A stretch of 64,000 bases of DNA from JBLHZY01 sp047631555 (GTDB taxonomy: Bacteria; Pseudomonadota; Alphaproteobacteria; Rhodobacterales; Rhodobacteraceae): positions 806,001 to 870,000 of the forward strand of contig JBLHZY010000002.1 of the NCBI GenBank assembly GCA_047631555.1, given 5' to 3'. The position numbers were made by a program, and so were the translations under genes. The notes beneath the pieces are model-generated. The model was not told the DNA's origin. It saw only the letters and a list, made by a program, of their open reading frames with translations, and ran no database searches. Below are positions 15,825-25,241 of this stretch, one piece after another. Each line of letters opens with the position of its first letter. Position 1 is the first letter of the stretch.

Positions 15825-16619
15825 ATGACAGACGAACAAACCCCATTGGATCGCGCCCATGCCGCCATGGACGCCGCGCCCGTGGATGATGCTGTGCGCT
15901 TGCGTTTTTACGAGCGTTTGGGGGATGGCGAGTTGTTCATGCTGCTTGAGGAAGAGGCGCAGGGCGATGTGATCAAGCCGCGGATTTTTCCGGTTGGCGA
16001 GGGGCAATTTGCGCTGGTGTTTGATCGCGAAGCGCGGCTGGCGGAATTCGCTGGCGGCATCGCGCCCTATGCGGCGATGTCTGGGCGTTCGATCGCGCAG
16101 ATGCTGGCCGGGCAAGGGATCGGGCTTGGGGTAAATCTTGGCGTGGCCCCGTCGGAAATCCTAATCCCGGCGGATGCAGTGGATTGGCTTCACGCGACTT
16201 TGGGCCATGCGCCGCAGGAAGTTGAGGCCCGCCCAGAAGAGATTTTCGCCCCCTCTGGATTGCCCGAAGCCTTGATCACAGCCTTGGACGAAAAGCTTGC
16301 GCTGGCGGCCGGATTGGCGCGCATGGCCTATCTTGCAGGGGTTCGGTATGAGGGCGGGCGCTCCTCTCATATCCTTGGCTTTGTTGAGGTTATTCCAGGC
16401 GCAAACGAGGTTCTTGCGCGTCTTGTTGGCGAGGCGTTGACCTTTTCCGGGGTTGAGGCAGGCGAGATGGATGTCGCTTTTTTCAAGGCCTCTGATCCGA
16501 TCTGTGCACGTTTGGCGCGGGTCGCGCTTCGCTTTGATTTGCCCGAGCCGCCGCGCGCGCAATCGGTCGAGGTTTCCGCGCCCGGGATGGATCCGGACCG
16601 CCCGCCGATCCTGCGCTAA
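15825..16619 (+). CDS. SseB N-terminal domain protein
   Basis: A 264-residue cytoplasmic protein with the SseB-type N-terminal domain (LRFYERLGDGELFMLLEEEA, then FALVFDREARLAEF). The function of free-standing SseB proteins in alphaproteobacteria is not known; the name comes from a Salmonella effector chaperone and should not be taken as a role. AAAAGAGG precedes the ATG at 15825. The 3' end overlaps the convergent ghrA by four bases. Confidence 0.75.
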   Translation: MTDEQTPLDRAHAAMDAAPVDDAVRLRFYERLGDGELFMLLEEEAQGDVIKPRIFPVGEGQFALVFDREARLAEFAGGIAPYAAMSGRSIAQMLAGQGIGLGVNLGVAPSEILIPADAVDWLHATLGHAPQEVEARPEEIFAPSGLPEALITALDEKLALAAGLARMAYLAGVRYEGGRSSHILGFVEVIPGANEVLARLVGEALTFSGVEAGEMDVAFFKASDPICARLARVALRFDLPEPPRAQSVEVSAPGMDPDRPPILR

Positions 16620-17551
16620 TAGCCGCGCGCGCGGTCCACTTCAAAGAGCAATGGTTCGCCCGCTTCACAACGGCGGATGTTTTCGGCGATCACTTGGCTT
16701 GCGGTTTCGGGGCGCGTTTCTGAGGCGATATGCGGGGTCACGGTGATTTGGGGATGGGCCCAAAACGGATGATCCCTGGGCAGGGGCTCAATGCGAAATG
16801 TATCCAGCGTGGCATGGGCGATCTGGCCCGAGGCGAGCGCATCCAGCAAAGCCGCATCATCAATCAGCGCGCCGCGTCCGGGATTGAGCAGAAATGCGCC
16901 CTTTGGAAGCTGGGCAAAACGGGCGTGGTTGAGCAGGTTTTGCGTCGCCTCGGTGAGCGGCAGCAACGTGATTAGGATATCACTGCGTTTGAGGATGTCG
17001 TTCAGCCCGTCAGCGCCGTGAAAGCATGTGATCCCCTCAATATTGCGTGCGCTACGGCTCCAGCCCGCGACATCGAAATTGAGCCCGCGCAGCGCCTTTG
17101 CGCAAGCCTGTCCAAGCGCGCCAAGCCCCAGAATGCTGACGCGTCTATTGCGCGCAAGAGGCGGCGGAGTGGGGGACCAAGCATGGCTGGGGTTCACAAT
17201 TTGTGCATCCATTCCAAGATGATAGCGCAAGCTGTGGCCACACACCCATTCCACCATCCCCTCTTCCAACCCAGCGTCCACCATGCGGGTGAGCGGCTGA
17301 GTTAGGCTTTTGTTTGGGGCGATGCTTTCGACCCCGGCCCAGAGGCTAAGAACGGCGCGGGTACGGGTGAAAGGGGCGAAATCGCTTAGGCCATCATTGG
17401 GTGCATAGACGATATAATCAACCGTATCAGCTGGCAGATCACGGGCCAAGCTGGCGTCAATTCCGGCCTCTTTAAGCGCTTTTGGCAGGGCGTCGCGGTA
17501 GTCCTCCCAGCGGGCATCCGGCGCGGAAAAGAGGATTTGCAGCCGTGCCAT
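16616..17551 (-). CDS. ghrA: Glyoxylate/hydroxypyruvate reductase A (D-2-hydroxyacid dehydrogenase)
   Basis: A 311-residue D-2-hydroxyacid dehydrogenase. The nucleotide-binding motif is LGLGALGQ (about residues 143-150). The catalytic triad is represented by NPGRG, RIEPLP and TPHIA. The short N-terminal catalytic half (FSAPDARWEDY) is typical of the GhrA subgroup, which reduces glyoxylate and hydroxypyruvate with NADPH. The ATG overlaps the rodA stop (TGATG), so it is the last gene of the cell-shape operon; a metabolic link to that operon is not evident. Confidence 0.88.
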   Translation of the reverse strand: MARLQILFSAPDARWEDYRDALPKALKEAGIDASLARDLPADTVDYIVYAPNDGLSDFAPFTRTRAVLSLWAGVESIAPNKSLTQPLTRMVDAGLEEGMVEWVCGHSLRYHLGMDAQIVNPSHAWSPTPPPLARNRRVSILGLGALGQACAKALRGLNFDVAGWSRSARNIEGITCFHGADGLNDILKRSDILITLLPLTEATQNLLNHARFAQLPKGAFLLNPGRGALIDDAALLDALASGQIAHATLDTFRIEPLPRDHPFWAHPQITVTPHIASETRPETASQVIAENIRRCEAGEPLLFEVDRARGY

Positions 17552-18699
17552 CAATTGCGCCCGCGCGGGCGATGCACATGCGCCGATTGCACAAGGCCAA
17601 AGCCGATCATCAGGATCAGCATCGCCGAACCGCCCCAGGAGACCATCGGCAGCGGCACGCCAACAACCGGCGCCATGCCCATCACCATGGACATATTGAC
17701 CGCAAAGAAGAGGAAAAATGTTGAGGATATTCCAAGGGTTAGGAGGGAGCCGAAGCGATCTTTGTTGTTCAGGGCTGAGGCGATGCAGAAGGCAAGGATC
17801 AGGCCGTAAAGGATCAGCAAGGAGATGCCGCCAATGAAGCCAAATTCCTCGGCCAATGTGGTGAAGATGAAATCTGTATGCTTTTCAGGGAGGAAATTCA
17901 GGCGACTTTGCGTGCCTTGCATAAAGCCGCGCCCTGTCCAGCCGCCCGAGCCAAGCGCGATCTTGGATTGGGTGATGTGATAGCCTGCGCCAAGCGGATC
18001 GGAGGCCGGATCAAGGAAGGTATCGATGCGCCGATACTGGTAATCCTTGAGCAATTGCCATGTCGTTCCGCGCGAGGAGAAAATCGCCGACACCAAGCCA
18101 ACGCCTGCGCCAATCACCGCGCCGAAATAAAGCCAGCTGACGCCTGCGAGAAACATCACAATGCCCCCGCCAGCGACCAGCAAAATTGCCGTTCCAAGAT
18201 CCGGCTGGCTCAGCACAAGGGCGGTGGGCGCCATGATCAGCAGCACCGGTGCCAAGACCCAAAGCGGGCGCGAGACCTTTTTGACATCGAGCCAATCGTA
18301 ATAGGCAGCAAGGATCATCACGAGCGAGATTTTCATCAGCTCGGAGGGCTGTAACTGCATGAAACCAATATCAATCCAGCGCTGCGCGCCCATGCCGACT
18401 GTGCCGAAAAACTTGACCACCAGCAGCAGGACAACCGAGACAAGATAGGCAAGGGCCGCCAGATTTCGCCAAAACCAAATCGGCACCATCGCGATGAAGA
18501 ACATCATCCCAAGACCCAAAGCAAAACGCTTCATCTGCGGTTCGGCCCAAGGGCTCATCGAGCCGCCAGCAACCGAGTAGAGCATCATGAAACCGATGCT
18601 GGCGACAGCCGTAATCAGCAGCAAAAGCGCCCAGTTGAAATAGAGCACTTTGCCAAGGCCGCTGGGCACGGTTTTGAGATTATACTCCAGATAACTCAT
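17551..18699 (-). CDS. rodA: Rod-shape peptidoglycan polymerase RodA
   Basis: A 382-residue SEDS-family glycosyltransferase with about ten membrane segments. It polymerises lipid II along the side wall together with PBP2. Conserved segments include ALVLSQPDLGTAIL, FLPEKHTDFIF and a C-terminal LPMVSWGGSAML. The start at 18699 forms a 4-base ATGA overlap with the mrdA stop, which fixes the start and shows coupling. A longer upstream reading would lie inside mrdA and is not used. Confidence 0.96.
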   Translation of the reverse strand: MSYLEYNLKTVPSGLGKVLYFNWALLLLITAVASIGFMMLYSVAGGSMSPWAEPQMKRFALGLGMMFFIAMVPIWFWRNLAALAYLVSVVLLLVVKFFGTVGMGAQRWIDIGFMQLQPSELMKISLVMILAAYYDWLDVKKVSRPLWVLAPVLLIMAPTALVLSQPDLGTAILLVAGGGIVMFLAGVSWLYFGAVIGAGVGLVSAIFSSRGTTWQLLKDYQYRRIDTFLDPASDPLGAGYHITQSKIALGSGGWTGRGFMQGTQSRLNFLPEKHTDFIFTTLAEEFGFIGGISLLILYGLILAFCIASALNNKDRFGSLLTLGISSTFFLFFAVNMSMVMGMAPVVGVPLPMVSWGGSAMLILMIGFGLVQSAHVHRPRGRN

Positions 18700-20615
18700 G
18701 CGCGATCCTTGCTTGTGCCGCCGGCGGAGAGATCGCGCAGATCCATCGTTCTTTGGCGTTCGCGGATGGTGCCGCGCTGGCTTTGCGGATAGGCGGCAAG
18801 CGGCGGGGTTCCGTCGTAGAGCGCTTGCAGCACGATATCGCGGGCAATCGGCGCGGCCGTTGAAGAGCCGCCGCCGCCATGTTCCACGACGACCGAACAG
18901 GCAATGCGCGGCGCTTCGGCGGGCGCAAAAGCGACAAAAAGCGCGTGATCGCGTTGCTCCCAAGGCACATCTTGGTTGCGCACAACCGCGTTGCGCACTT
19001 GGCTTGTGCCCGTTTTGCCGGCCATGCGCATCTCATCAACGGCAATATGCGAGCTATAGGCCGTGCCGCGGCGATCATTGGAAACCGCATACATGCCCTT
19101 GCGCACGGTGCGCAGATTGTTCTCATTCAGGCCCAGGGTCTCGCCAAGGCCGCTGGGTTGTTCAATGCCGTTGATCGTTCGAATGAGGCGCGGGGTGATG
19201 ATTGCGCCGGTGGCAATTCTCGCTGACATAACAGCAAGTTGCAGCGGCGATGTCAGGACGAACCCTTGCCCGATTGAGGCGTTCAAACTATCGCCAATGA
19301 CCCAATCCGCACCGCGCCGATCGCGCTTCCATTGTTTGGTCGGGGCAAGGCCGGAAGAGACAGCCGACATCGGAATATCGAATTTCTCGCCGATCCCAAA
19401 GCGGCGCGCCATCTCTGAAATCTTCTCGATCCCGGCGCGTTGGGCCATCTCATAATAAAAGACATCGCAAGAGTGTTTGAGCGAATTGTGCAGGTTGACT
19501 TGCCCATGGCCCGAGCGTTTCCAGCAGTGAAACCTGCGCCCGCCGACCTCGACATGGCCGGGGCAATGCACGGTTTCATCCGGGCTCACCACGCCTGCTT
19601 CAAGGGCTGCGAGCGCGGTGATCATCTTAAAGGTCGAGCCGGGCGGATAGGCGCCTTGGACGGATTTATTGGCCAGCGGGCGATATTTGTTTTCGGTAAG
19701 GGAGGCGTAATCCGCGACCGAAATGCCGCGCACGAATTTGTTGGGGTCAAAGGCCGGGGTTGAGGCCACGGCAAGCAGATCGCCATTGGTCGTATCAATC
19801 ACCACGGCCGCCGCGCTTTCGCCTTTGAGGCGTTGCTGGCAGTAGTTTTGCAGGCCGGTATCAATCGTCAGCTGAAGATTGGCGCCCGCTTGCCCCTCAA
19901 GGCGATCCAGCTCGCGCATCACCCGGCCAACGGCGTTGACCTCGATGCGCCGCGTTCCGGCTTTGCCGCGCAGGGCGGTTTCCATTTTGGTTTCAATCCC
20001 GACTTTGCCGATCTGGAATTTGGGGATTTGCAGCAGCGGATCGGGGTCTTCGATCCGGTTGAGATCATAGTCCGAAACGGGCCCCACATAGCCCAGAACA
20101 TGCGCGTAATCCTCAACCATCGGATAGCGGCGCGACAGGCCAACTTCGGGGGTCACACCGGGCAGGGCGGGGGCGTTGACCGCGACTTGCGCGAGGTCTT
20201 CCCAGCTGAGGCGATCTGCGACCGTTACGGGAACAAAAGGCGAGCGGCGTTTGAGCTCTTTTCGGGCGCGCTCAAGCTCATCAGGATCGATTGCCACAAG
20301 CCGCGACAGGCGCGTGATGATCTCGTCCACGTCGCCTGCATCTTCGCGCACGATGGTGATGCGGTAGTTTTGCTCATTGTCGCCGATCAAGCGCCCTTTG
20401 CGATCATAAACAAGGCCGCGCGCCGGCGGAATGAGGCGAATGTTGATCCGGTTTTCCTCGGCCAAAAGGCGGAATTGATCGGCCTGATCGACCTGAAGAT
20501 AGCGCATCCGCATGCCAAGCCCGGCCATAAAGGCGATCTGCGCACTGCCAAGCAAAAGCCCGCGCCGGGTTATTTTGCGCGCGCTGGCTTCGGTATCTTT
20601 GGGCGCGCGTCTCAT
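18696..20615 (-). CDS. mrdA: Penicillin-binding protein 2 (transpeptidase)
   Basis: A 639-residue class B PBP. A short cytoplasmic N-terminus and one membrane anchor (LLLGSAQIAFMAGLGM) precede the dimerisation domain and the transpeptidase domain. The catalytic motif is S327-TF-K330, the second motif is SCD (HSCDVFYYE) and the third is KTGT. It cross-links peptidoglycan during elongation with RodA and MreBCD. It overlaps mreD at its start and rodA at its end by four bases each. Confidence 0.96.
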   Translation of the reverse strand: MRRAPKDTEASARKITRRGLLLGSAQIAFMAGLGMRMRYLQVDQADQFRLLAEENRINIRLIPPARGLVYDRKGRLIGDNEQNYRITIVREDAGDVDEIITRLSRLVAIDPDELERARKELKRRSPFVPVTVADRLSWEDLAQVAVNAPALPGVTPEVGLSRRYPMVEDYAHVLGYVGPVSDYDLNRIEDPDPLLQIPKFQIGKVGIETKMETALRGKAGTRRIEVNAVGRVMRELDRLEGQAGANLQLTIDTGLQNYCQQRLKGESAAAVVIDTTNGDLLAVASTPAFDPNKFVRGISVADYASLTENKYRPLANKSVQGAYPPGSTFKMITALAALEAGVVSPDETVHCPGHVEVGGRRFHCWKRSGHGQVNLHNSLKHSCDVFYYEMAQRAGIEKISEMARRFGIGEKFDIPMSAVSSGLAPTKQWKRDRRGADWVIGDSLNASIGQGFVLTSPLQLAVMSARIATGAIITPRLIRTINGIEQPSGLGETLGLNENNLRTVRKGMYAVSNDRRGTAYSSHIAVDEMRMAGKTGTSQVRNAVVRNQDVPWEQRDHALFVAFAPAEAPRIACSVVVEHGGGGSSTAAPIARDIVLQALYDGTPPLAAYPQSQRGTIRERQRTMDLRDLSAGGTSKDRA

Positions 20616-21151
20616 AGGCGATGCCCCATATCATCGACTTCGCCGGGCGCGATTTTATTGATGCCCAGCAGCGTTCCCGAGACCAGCACAATCAGCGGAT
20701 AGACGGCAATTGTTGTCATCAATTGCATCAAAGAAAGCCCAAGCCCGCCCTGATCGACAGCAAAAAGCACAAGGAAAAAGCGGTAAGCGACGGTCATTGA
20801 AATCAACACGGCGGCGACCATCGCCCATTCAACCGGAAAGGGCAGATCGCGCGAAAGATGCTCTCGGGCGCGCAGGAATTCGAGCCCGATAACTGCCAAA
20901 GCCGCCCAAAGACCGGGCGGGCGCAAAAACAGCATATCGGTGAGCAGCACCAGCCCGCCAAGCAGCAAAACAGGGACGTAATCCGGGCGGCGCATCACCC
21001 AAGCAAAGGCAAAGGCCAGAACGAAATCCGGGCCCGGCCAATAGGCCTCTCCGACTTGGATCGGCAGCAGGTGAAAGAAGATCACAAGGGCCGAAATCGC
21101 CAGCAAAAGACCGCGATAAATCCAGCGCCGTGAGGTGATGGGATCAACCAT
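20612..21151 (-). CDS. mreD: Rod-shape-determining protein MreD
   Basis: A 179-residue polytopic protein with about five membrane segments and the MreD-like GPDFVLAFAFAWVMRRPDYVPVL segment region (motif about residues 39-61). It belongs to the elongasome and links MreC to RodA/PBP2. The start overlaps the end of mreC by eight bases and the end overlaps mrdA by four, giving a continuous translational chain. Confidence 0.93.
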   Translation of the reverse strand: MVDPITSRRWIYRGLLLAISALVIFFHLLPIQVGEAYWPGPDFVLAFAFAWVMRRPDYVPVLLLGGLVLLTDMLFLRPPGLWAALAVIGLEFLRAREHLSRDLPFPVEWAMVAAVLISMTVAYRFFLVLFAVDQGGLGLSLMQLMTTIAVYPLIVLVSGTLLGINKIAPGEVDDMGHRL

Positions 21152-22055
21152 CGCTCGCCTCCGCCGTCTCTGGCTCGGGCGCTATTTCGCGGGCTATGGG
21201 CGGCGCAATAAGCGAGCCGGGATCGGTGATCGCTTCGCTTTCATGGCTGCGCAGAACGCGCAGAAAATTGAGCCGCTCATAATCGGCCGAAAGGCGCACA
21301 CGCAGGCGGCGATCCGAGCCCATAGCAACCTGGCCGACCAAAAGCCCAGAAGGAAAAATCCCCCCGTCGCCCGAGCTGACAACGCGATCTCCGGGGCGCA
21401 CCAATTCGGGGCTTTCGATAAATTCGATGGGGGGTGTGGCGCTGTTATCGCCCGAAAGGATTGCCCGCTGGCCCGAAGGCTGGATCGTCACGGGAATGCG
21501 GCTGTTGGAATCGGTGAGCAAAATCACCCGGCTCGTGTTGCGGCCCACGCCAGAGATGCGCCCAACCAGCCCGATGCCATCCATCGTCGCCCATCCGTCA
21601 ACGATCCCGTCGCGTTCGCCCACATTGAGCAGCACCGATTGGCGAAACGGCGAGCCGCTATCTGCCAGCACAACGCCGGTTACATAAGTGAGCTTTGGAT
21701 CAATGCGCACATTGTTGAGATCGAGCAGCTTGGCGTTCTTTTGCTCGAGCTGAAGGGCGGCCTCTTTCCAGGCCTGCATCTGGCGCAATTCGCGCTTAAG
21801 TTCTTGGTTTTGCTCATAGATGCGGTTGTAGCTTTGAAAGCCGTCGATCATCCCAACCACTTTGCTCACCGGCACCAAGGCCCACTCAAAAGAGGGCACA
21901 AAGCGATCGACAAGATTGGCGCGAAAGCGTTCGACCCGGGGGCTGTCGATCCGCCAGAGGATGAAAATGCCAAGCAAAAACAGCACAAGCAGGCCGATCA
22001 GGATGCGCCTGACCGGTCGAACATATTCGTCCGAGCTGTTTCTTTCTATCGCCAC
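21144..22055 (-). CDS. mreC: Rod-shape-determining protein MreC
   Basis: About 303 residues: one N-terminal membrane anchor (LIGLLVLFLLGIFILW), a coiled coil (YNRIYEQNQELKRELRQM) and the periplasmic beta domain with VGRISGVG and DSNSRIPV. It scaffolds the elongation complex. All plausible starts are GTG. The one at 22055 is preferred because GGAGG lies five bases upstream; a GTG at 22067 gives four extra residues. The gene lies 36 bases downstream of mreB. Confidence 0.93.
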   Translation of the reverse strand: MAIERNSSDEYVRPVRRILIGLLVLFLLGIFILWRIDSPRVERFRANLVDRFVPSFEWALVPVSKVVGMIDGFQSYNRIYEQNQELKRELRQMQAWKEAALQLEQKNAKLLDLNNVRIDPKLTYVTGVVLADSGSPFRQSVLLNVGERDGIVDGWATMDGIGLVGRISGVGRNTSRVILLTDSNSRIPVTIQPSGQRAILSGDNSATPPIEFIESPELVRPGDRVVSSGDGGIFPSGLLVGQVAMGSDRRLRVRLSADYERLNFLRVLRSHESEAITDPGSLIAPPIAREIAPEPETAEASDG

Positions 22056-22091
22056 ATGGGCCTCCACATGGGCCAGCGAAATGCGGGCAGC

Positions 22092-23129
22092 TTAGCTTTC
22101 GTAGTCAATCACATGGCGCAATTGCTTCTCGTATTCCAGCGCTTTGCCGGTTCCGAGCGCCACACAATTAAGTGACTCATCCGCGACCGAGATCGCAAGG
22201 CCGGTCTGTTCGCGCAGGGCAAGATCAAGCTCACCAAGCAGCGCGCCGCCGCCCGTAAGCATAACGCCGCGATCAACGATATCGGCGGCCAGATCAGGCG
22301 GGGTTGCTTCAAGCGCGGTCATCACGGCCTCGCAGATTTGCTGAACCGGTTCGGCCAGCGCTTCCGCGACTTGGGCTTGATTGATTTCGATCTCTTTGGG
22401 CACGCCATTAAGCAGATCGCGGCCACGAATTTGCATCGAAGCGCCGCGCCCATCGTCGGGCATGCGGGCCGTGCCGATGGAGGTCTTGATCCGCTCGGCG
22501 GTGCTTTCGCCGATCAGAAGGTTTTGCTGGCGGCGCAGATAGCTGATGATCGCTTCATCCATGCGATCCCCACCAACGCGCACCGAGCGCGCATAAACAA
22601 TATCGCCAAGTGAGAGGACCGCAACCTCGGTCGTCCCGCCGCCGATATCAACAACCATGTTGCCGGTTGGATCGGTGATCGGCATGCCAGCGCCAATGGC
22701 CGCAGCGATGGGTTCTGCGATCAATCCTGCGCGACGTGCGCCTGCAGAAAGCACCGATTGGCGGATCGCGCGTTTTTCAACCGGGGTTGCGCCGTGGGGT
22801 ACGCAAACGATGATTTTGGGCTTGGAGAAGGTGGTGCGTTTGTGAACTTTGCGAATGAAATGTTTGATCATTTCCTCGGCTGTATCAAAATCCGCAATCA
22901 CCCCTTCGCGCATCGGGCGAATGGCTTGGATCGAGCCGGGCGTTCGGCCCAGCATCAATTTGGCGTCTTCACCAACGGCCAGCACTTGCTTGCGCCCGTC
23001 CTTGATGTGGTAAGCCACAACGGAGGGTTCATTGAGGATGATCCCTTTGCCTTTGACGTAGACCAGCGTGTTTGCTGTGCCCAAATCGATCGCCATATCC
23101 GACGAAAACAAACCGCCAAATCGTGCCAT
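22092..23129 (-). CDS. mreB: Actin-like rod-shape protein MreB
   Basis: A 345-residue actin-fold ATPase that forms membrane-bound filaments and directs side-wall synthesis. Motifs are IDLGTANTLVY (phosphate 1), DIGGGTTEVAV (phosphate 2) and LTGGGALL (adenosine). It is the first gene of a run continuing through mreC, mreD, mrdA, rodA and ghrA. The promoter should lie in the 23130-23250 region. Confidence 0.98.
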   Translation of the reverse strand: MARFGGLFSSDMAIDLGTANTLVYVKGKGIILNEPSVVAYHIKDGRKQVLAVGEDAKLMLGRTPGSIQAIRPMREGVIADFDTAEEMIKHFIRKVHKRTTFSKPKIIVCVPHGATPVEKRAIRQSVLSAGARRAGLIAEPIAAAIGAGMPITDPTGNMVVDIGGGTTEVAVLSLGDIVYARSVRVGGDRMDEAIISYLRRQQNLLIGESTAERIKTSIGTARMPDDGRGASMQIRGRDLLNGVPKEIEINQAQVAEALAEPVQQICEAVMTALEATPPDLAADIVDRGVMLTGGGALLGELDLALREQTGLAISVADESLNCVALGTGKALEYEKQLRHVIDYES

Positions 23130-23486
23130 ATTATATGTCTCGCTTATCGATGCCCAACAAAGCCAAGAGAATCCCAGCTCTCGTTGAAGATGTTATAGGG
23201 CTGTGGGCGGGAATGGAAAAGGGTGCGGGCGCGCATGAGCGGCGCTAAACCGCCACAAGGGGCAATGCGGCGAGCGGCGGCGCAGGGGCGCTAGGTTCGA
23301 TAATGAATGGTCTGGTCTGAATATGGGCGGCGAACGGGGCAAAAATGTTCGATTTGTGCAATTTTGCCGTTTCTGAAACGGGTGCAAAATTCTTTGTGTT
23401 CGCAGGGATTTTTGCGCTGAAATGGCAGGTTTTCAAGGCTTTGCGATCGTGTTGCAGGGCGGCGGATCGGCCGCCCTGCAACTGGC
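23130..23486. other. Gene-free stretch between leuA and mreB
   Basis: About 357 bases. The right part ends leuA with an inverted repeat (listed separately); the left part must hold the mreB promoter and leader. No conserved coding frame, RNA or repeat was recognised. Confidence 0.6.
23451..23482 (-). terminator. Inverted repeat after leuA
   Basis: GTTGCAGGGCGGC (23451-23463) and GCCGCCCTGCAAC (23470-23482) are a perfect 13-base inverted repeat with a 6-base loop, starting four bases past the leuA stop. No U-run follows on the minus strand, so it may act as an mRNA 3'-end stabiliser or weak terminator. Confidence 0.6.
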
Positions 23487-25064
23487 TTAGGTCAGGTCTT
23501 TGTAGTTGACCGTTTTGACATCAGAGCCGGGCGCGGATTTTTCGCGCCGTACGAGCAAGCGGTTGAGCGCGTTCACATAGGCCTTTGCGCTCGCCACTAC
23601 CGTATCCGTATCCGAGCTTTGGCCAGTGGCGATTTTGCCATCTTCCTCAAGGCGCACAGAGACGGTTGCTTGGGCATCTGTGCCTTCTGTGACCGCGTGC
23701 ACTTGGTAAAGTTGCAGGCGCGCGGTCGTTGGGAAGATCTCTTTGATCGCCACAAAAGTTGCATCCACCGGGCCATCGCCTGTGGTTTCAACCGCGTGGC
23801 TAACGCCATCAACGCTTAATGTCAGCGCCGCCGTTTGGGGCCCTTCAGTGCCGCAGACGACGCGCAATTTTTCGACCTTGATACGCTCGTTCTGCTCTTC
23901 GCCAACGCTATCGCGCAGCAAGGCCACGAGATCATCGTCGTAGACTTCCTTCTTGCGATCGGCCAATTCCTTGAACCGCACGAAGACGTCTTTGAGCTGA
24001 TTATCCCCAAGCTCATAGCCCAAATCAGAGAGTTTGGAGCGCAGGGCGGCGCGCCCCGAATGCTTGCCCATCACGATGCTGGTTTCAGTGAGGCCAACGT
24101 CCGTTGGGCGCATGATCTCAAAGGTTTCGGCGTTCTTGAGCATGCCGTCTTGGTGAATGCCGCTTTCATGCGCAAAGGCATTCTTGCCCACGATCGCTTT
24201 GTTGAACTGCACCGCAAAGCCCGAAACTTGGGCCACCCGGCGCGAGATATTCATGATCTTGGTGGTATCAATGCCGGTCTGGTAAGGCATGATATCGTTG
24301 CGCACTTTGAGCGCCATCACGACCTCTTCGAGCGCGGTATTCCCGGCCCTCTCGCCCAAACCATTGATCGTGCATTCCACTTGGCGCGCGCCTGCTTCCA
24401 CGGCTGCGAGGCTGTTGGCGGTCGCCATGCCAAGATCATTGTGGCAATGGGTGGCGAGGATAATCTCATCCGCGCCGGGGACTTTTTCGATCAACATACG
24501 GATCAGATCGGCGCTTTCGCGCGGCGCGGTATATCCGACAGTATCGGGGATATTGATCGTTGTGGCGCCGGCTTTGATTGCCGTCTCAACCACGCGGCAG
24601 AGGTAATCATGCTCTGTGCGGGTCGCGTCCATCGGCGACCATTGCACATCTTCGCACAGGTTGCGCGCATGGCTCACGGTCTCGTGGATGCGCTCAACCA
24701 TCTCGTCCATGGTGAGATTTGGGATAGCGCGATGCAGCGGCGAGGTGCCGATGAACGTATGGATGCGCGGTTGGCGCGCGTGTTTGACCGCGTCCCAGGC
24801 GCGATCGATATCGCCAAAGCTGGCGCGCGACAGGCCACAGATCACCGAGTTCACCGAATTCTTCGCAATCTCAGAGACCGCGTTGAAATCCCCTTCCGAA
24901 GCGATGGGAAAGCCAGCTTCGATGATATCGACGCCCATCTCATCCAAAAGGGCCGCGATTTCGAGCTTCTCGCGGTGGCTCATCGTGGCGCCAGGGGATT
25001 GCTCGCCATCGCGCAAGGTCGTGTCAAAGATCAGCACGCGATCTTGTTTGGTCGAAATATTCAT
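23487..25064 (-). CDS. leuA: 2-isopropylmalate synthase LeuA
   Basis: A 525-residue enzyme that condenses 2-oxoisovalerate with acetyl-CoA, the first step of leucine synthesis. The HMGL-type barrel shows DTTLRDGEQSPG at residues 15-26 and HCHNDLGMA for metal binding. The C-terminal regulatory LeuA dimer domain, where leucine binds in this family, is full length. A leucine-rich leader peptide is encoded 82 bases upstream and its codons can pair with the leuA ribosome-binding region, so expression is probably attenuated by leucine supply. Confidence 0.96.
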   Translation of the reverse strand: MNISTKQDRVLIFDTTLRDGEQSPGATMSHREKLEIAALLDEMGVDIIEAGFPIASEGDFNAVSEIAKNSVNSVICGLSRASFGDIDRAWDAVKHARQPRIHTFIGTSPLHRAIPNLTMDEMVERIHETVSHARNLCEDVQWSPMDATRTEHDYLCRVVETAIKAGATTINIPDTVGYTAPRESADLIRMLIEKVPGADEIILATHCHNDLGMATANSLAAVEAGARQVECTINGLGERAGNTALEEVVMALKVRNDIMPYQTGIDTTKIMNISRRVAQVSGFAVQFNKAIVGKNAFAHESGIHQDGMLKNAETFEIMRPTDVGLTETSIVMGKHSGRAALRSKLSDLGYELGDNQLKDVFVRFKELADRKKEVYDDDLVALLRDSVGEEQNERIKVEKLRVVCGTEGPQTAALTLSVDGVSHAVETTGDGPVDATFVAIKEIFPTTARLQLYQVHAVTEGTDAQATVSVRLEEDGKIATGQSSDTDTVVASAKAYVNALNRLLVRREKSAPGSDVKTVNYKDLT

Positions 25065-25115
25065 TGGAGTATCTTTCTATGTCTTAGCATTTTTCTGAGG
25101 ATTGAGCGCTGATCA

Positions 25116-25152
25116 CCTCTGAGCGGTCGCGCCCAAAAGGCACGCTCAGAGG
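25116..25152 (-). promoter_or_regulatory. Attenuator hairpin in the leuA leader
   Basis: Minus-strand CCTCTGAGCG and CGCTCAGAGG form a perfect 10-base stem (arms 25143-25152 and 25116-25125). The leader-peptide stop codon lies inside the first arm, so a ribosome that finishes the peptide would disrupt it. No U-run follows. A competing pairing joins the leader Leu codons (25154-25165) to 25075-25089, next to the leuA start. Confidence 0.6.
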
Positions 25153-25235
25153 TTGCTAAGTAGAAGGAGACCGCGCAGGCCAAACGCACCGCTCAAAGCG
25201 CGGGCAGGGATGGCAATATGTGTTTGCGTGGTCAT
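25146..25235 (-). CDS. leuL: Leucine leader peptide (LeuL)
   Basis: A 29-residue peptide ending GLRGLLLLSNL, with four consecutive Leu codons (CTC CTT CTA CTT) and two more close by. Its stop codon falls in the attenuator stem and leuA follows 81 bases later. This is the classical layout of a leucine attenuator. No Shine-Dalgarno site is visible; instead a TATATT box (25242-25247) ends six bases before the ATG, so the transcript probably begins at or beside the AUG. The S. meliloti trpL leader ORF is known to be leaderless in this way. Confidence 0.75.
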   Translation of the reverse strand: MTTQTHIAIPARALSGAFGLRGLLLLSNL

Positions 25236-25241
25236 GGGGGC

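Noticed and set aside
23835..25112. 425-codon frame opposite leuA
   Set aside because: It is the antisense shadow of leuA in GC-rich DNA, with no recognisable domain or ribosome-binding site.
25116..25152. Classical intrinsic terminator as the leuA attenuator
   Set aside because: The 10-base stem is perfect but no U-run follows on the minus strand, so transcription termination by this hairpin alone is unlikely.
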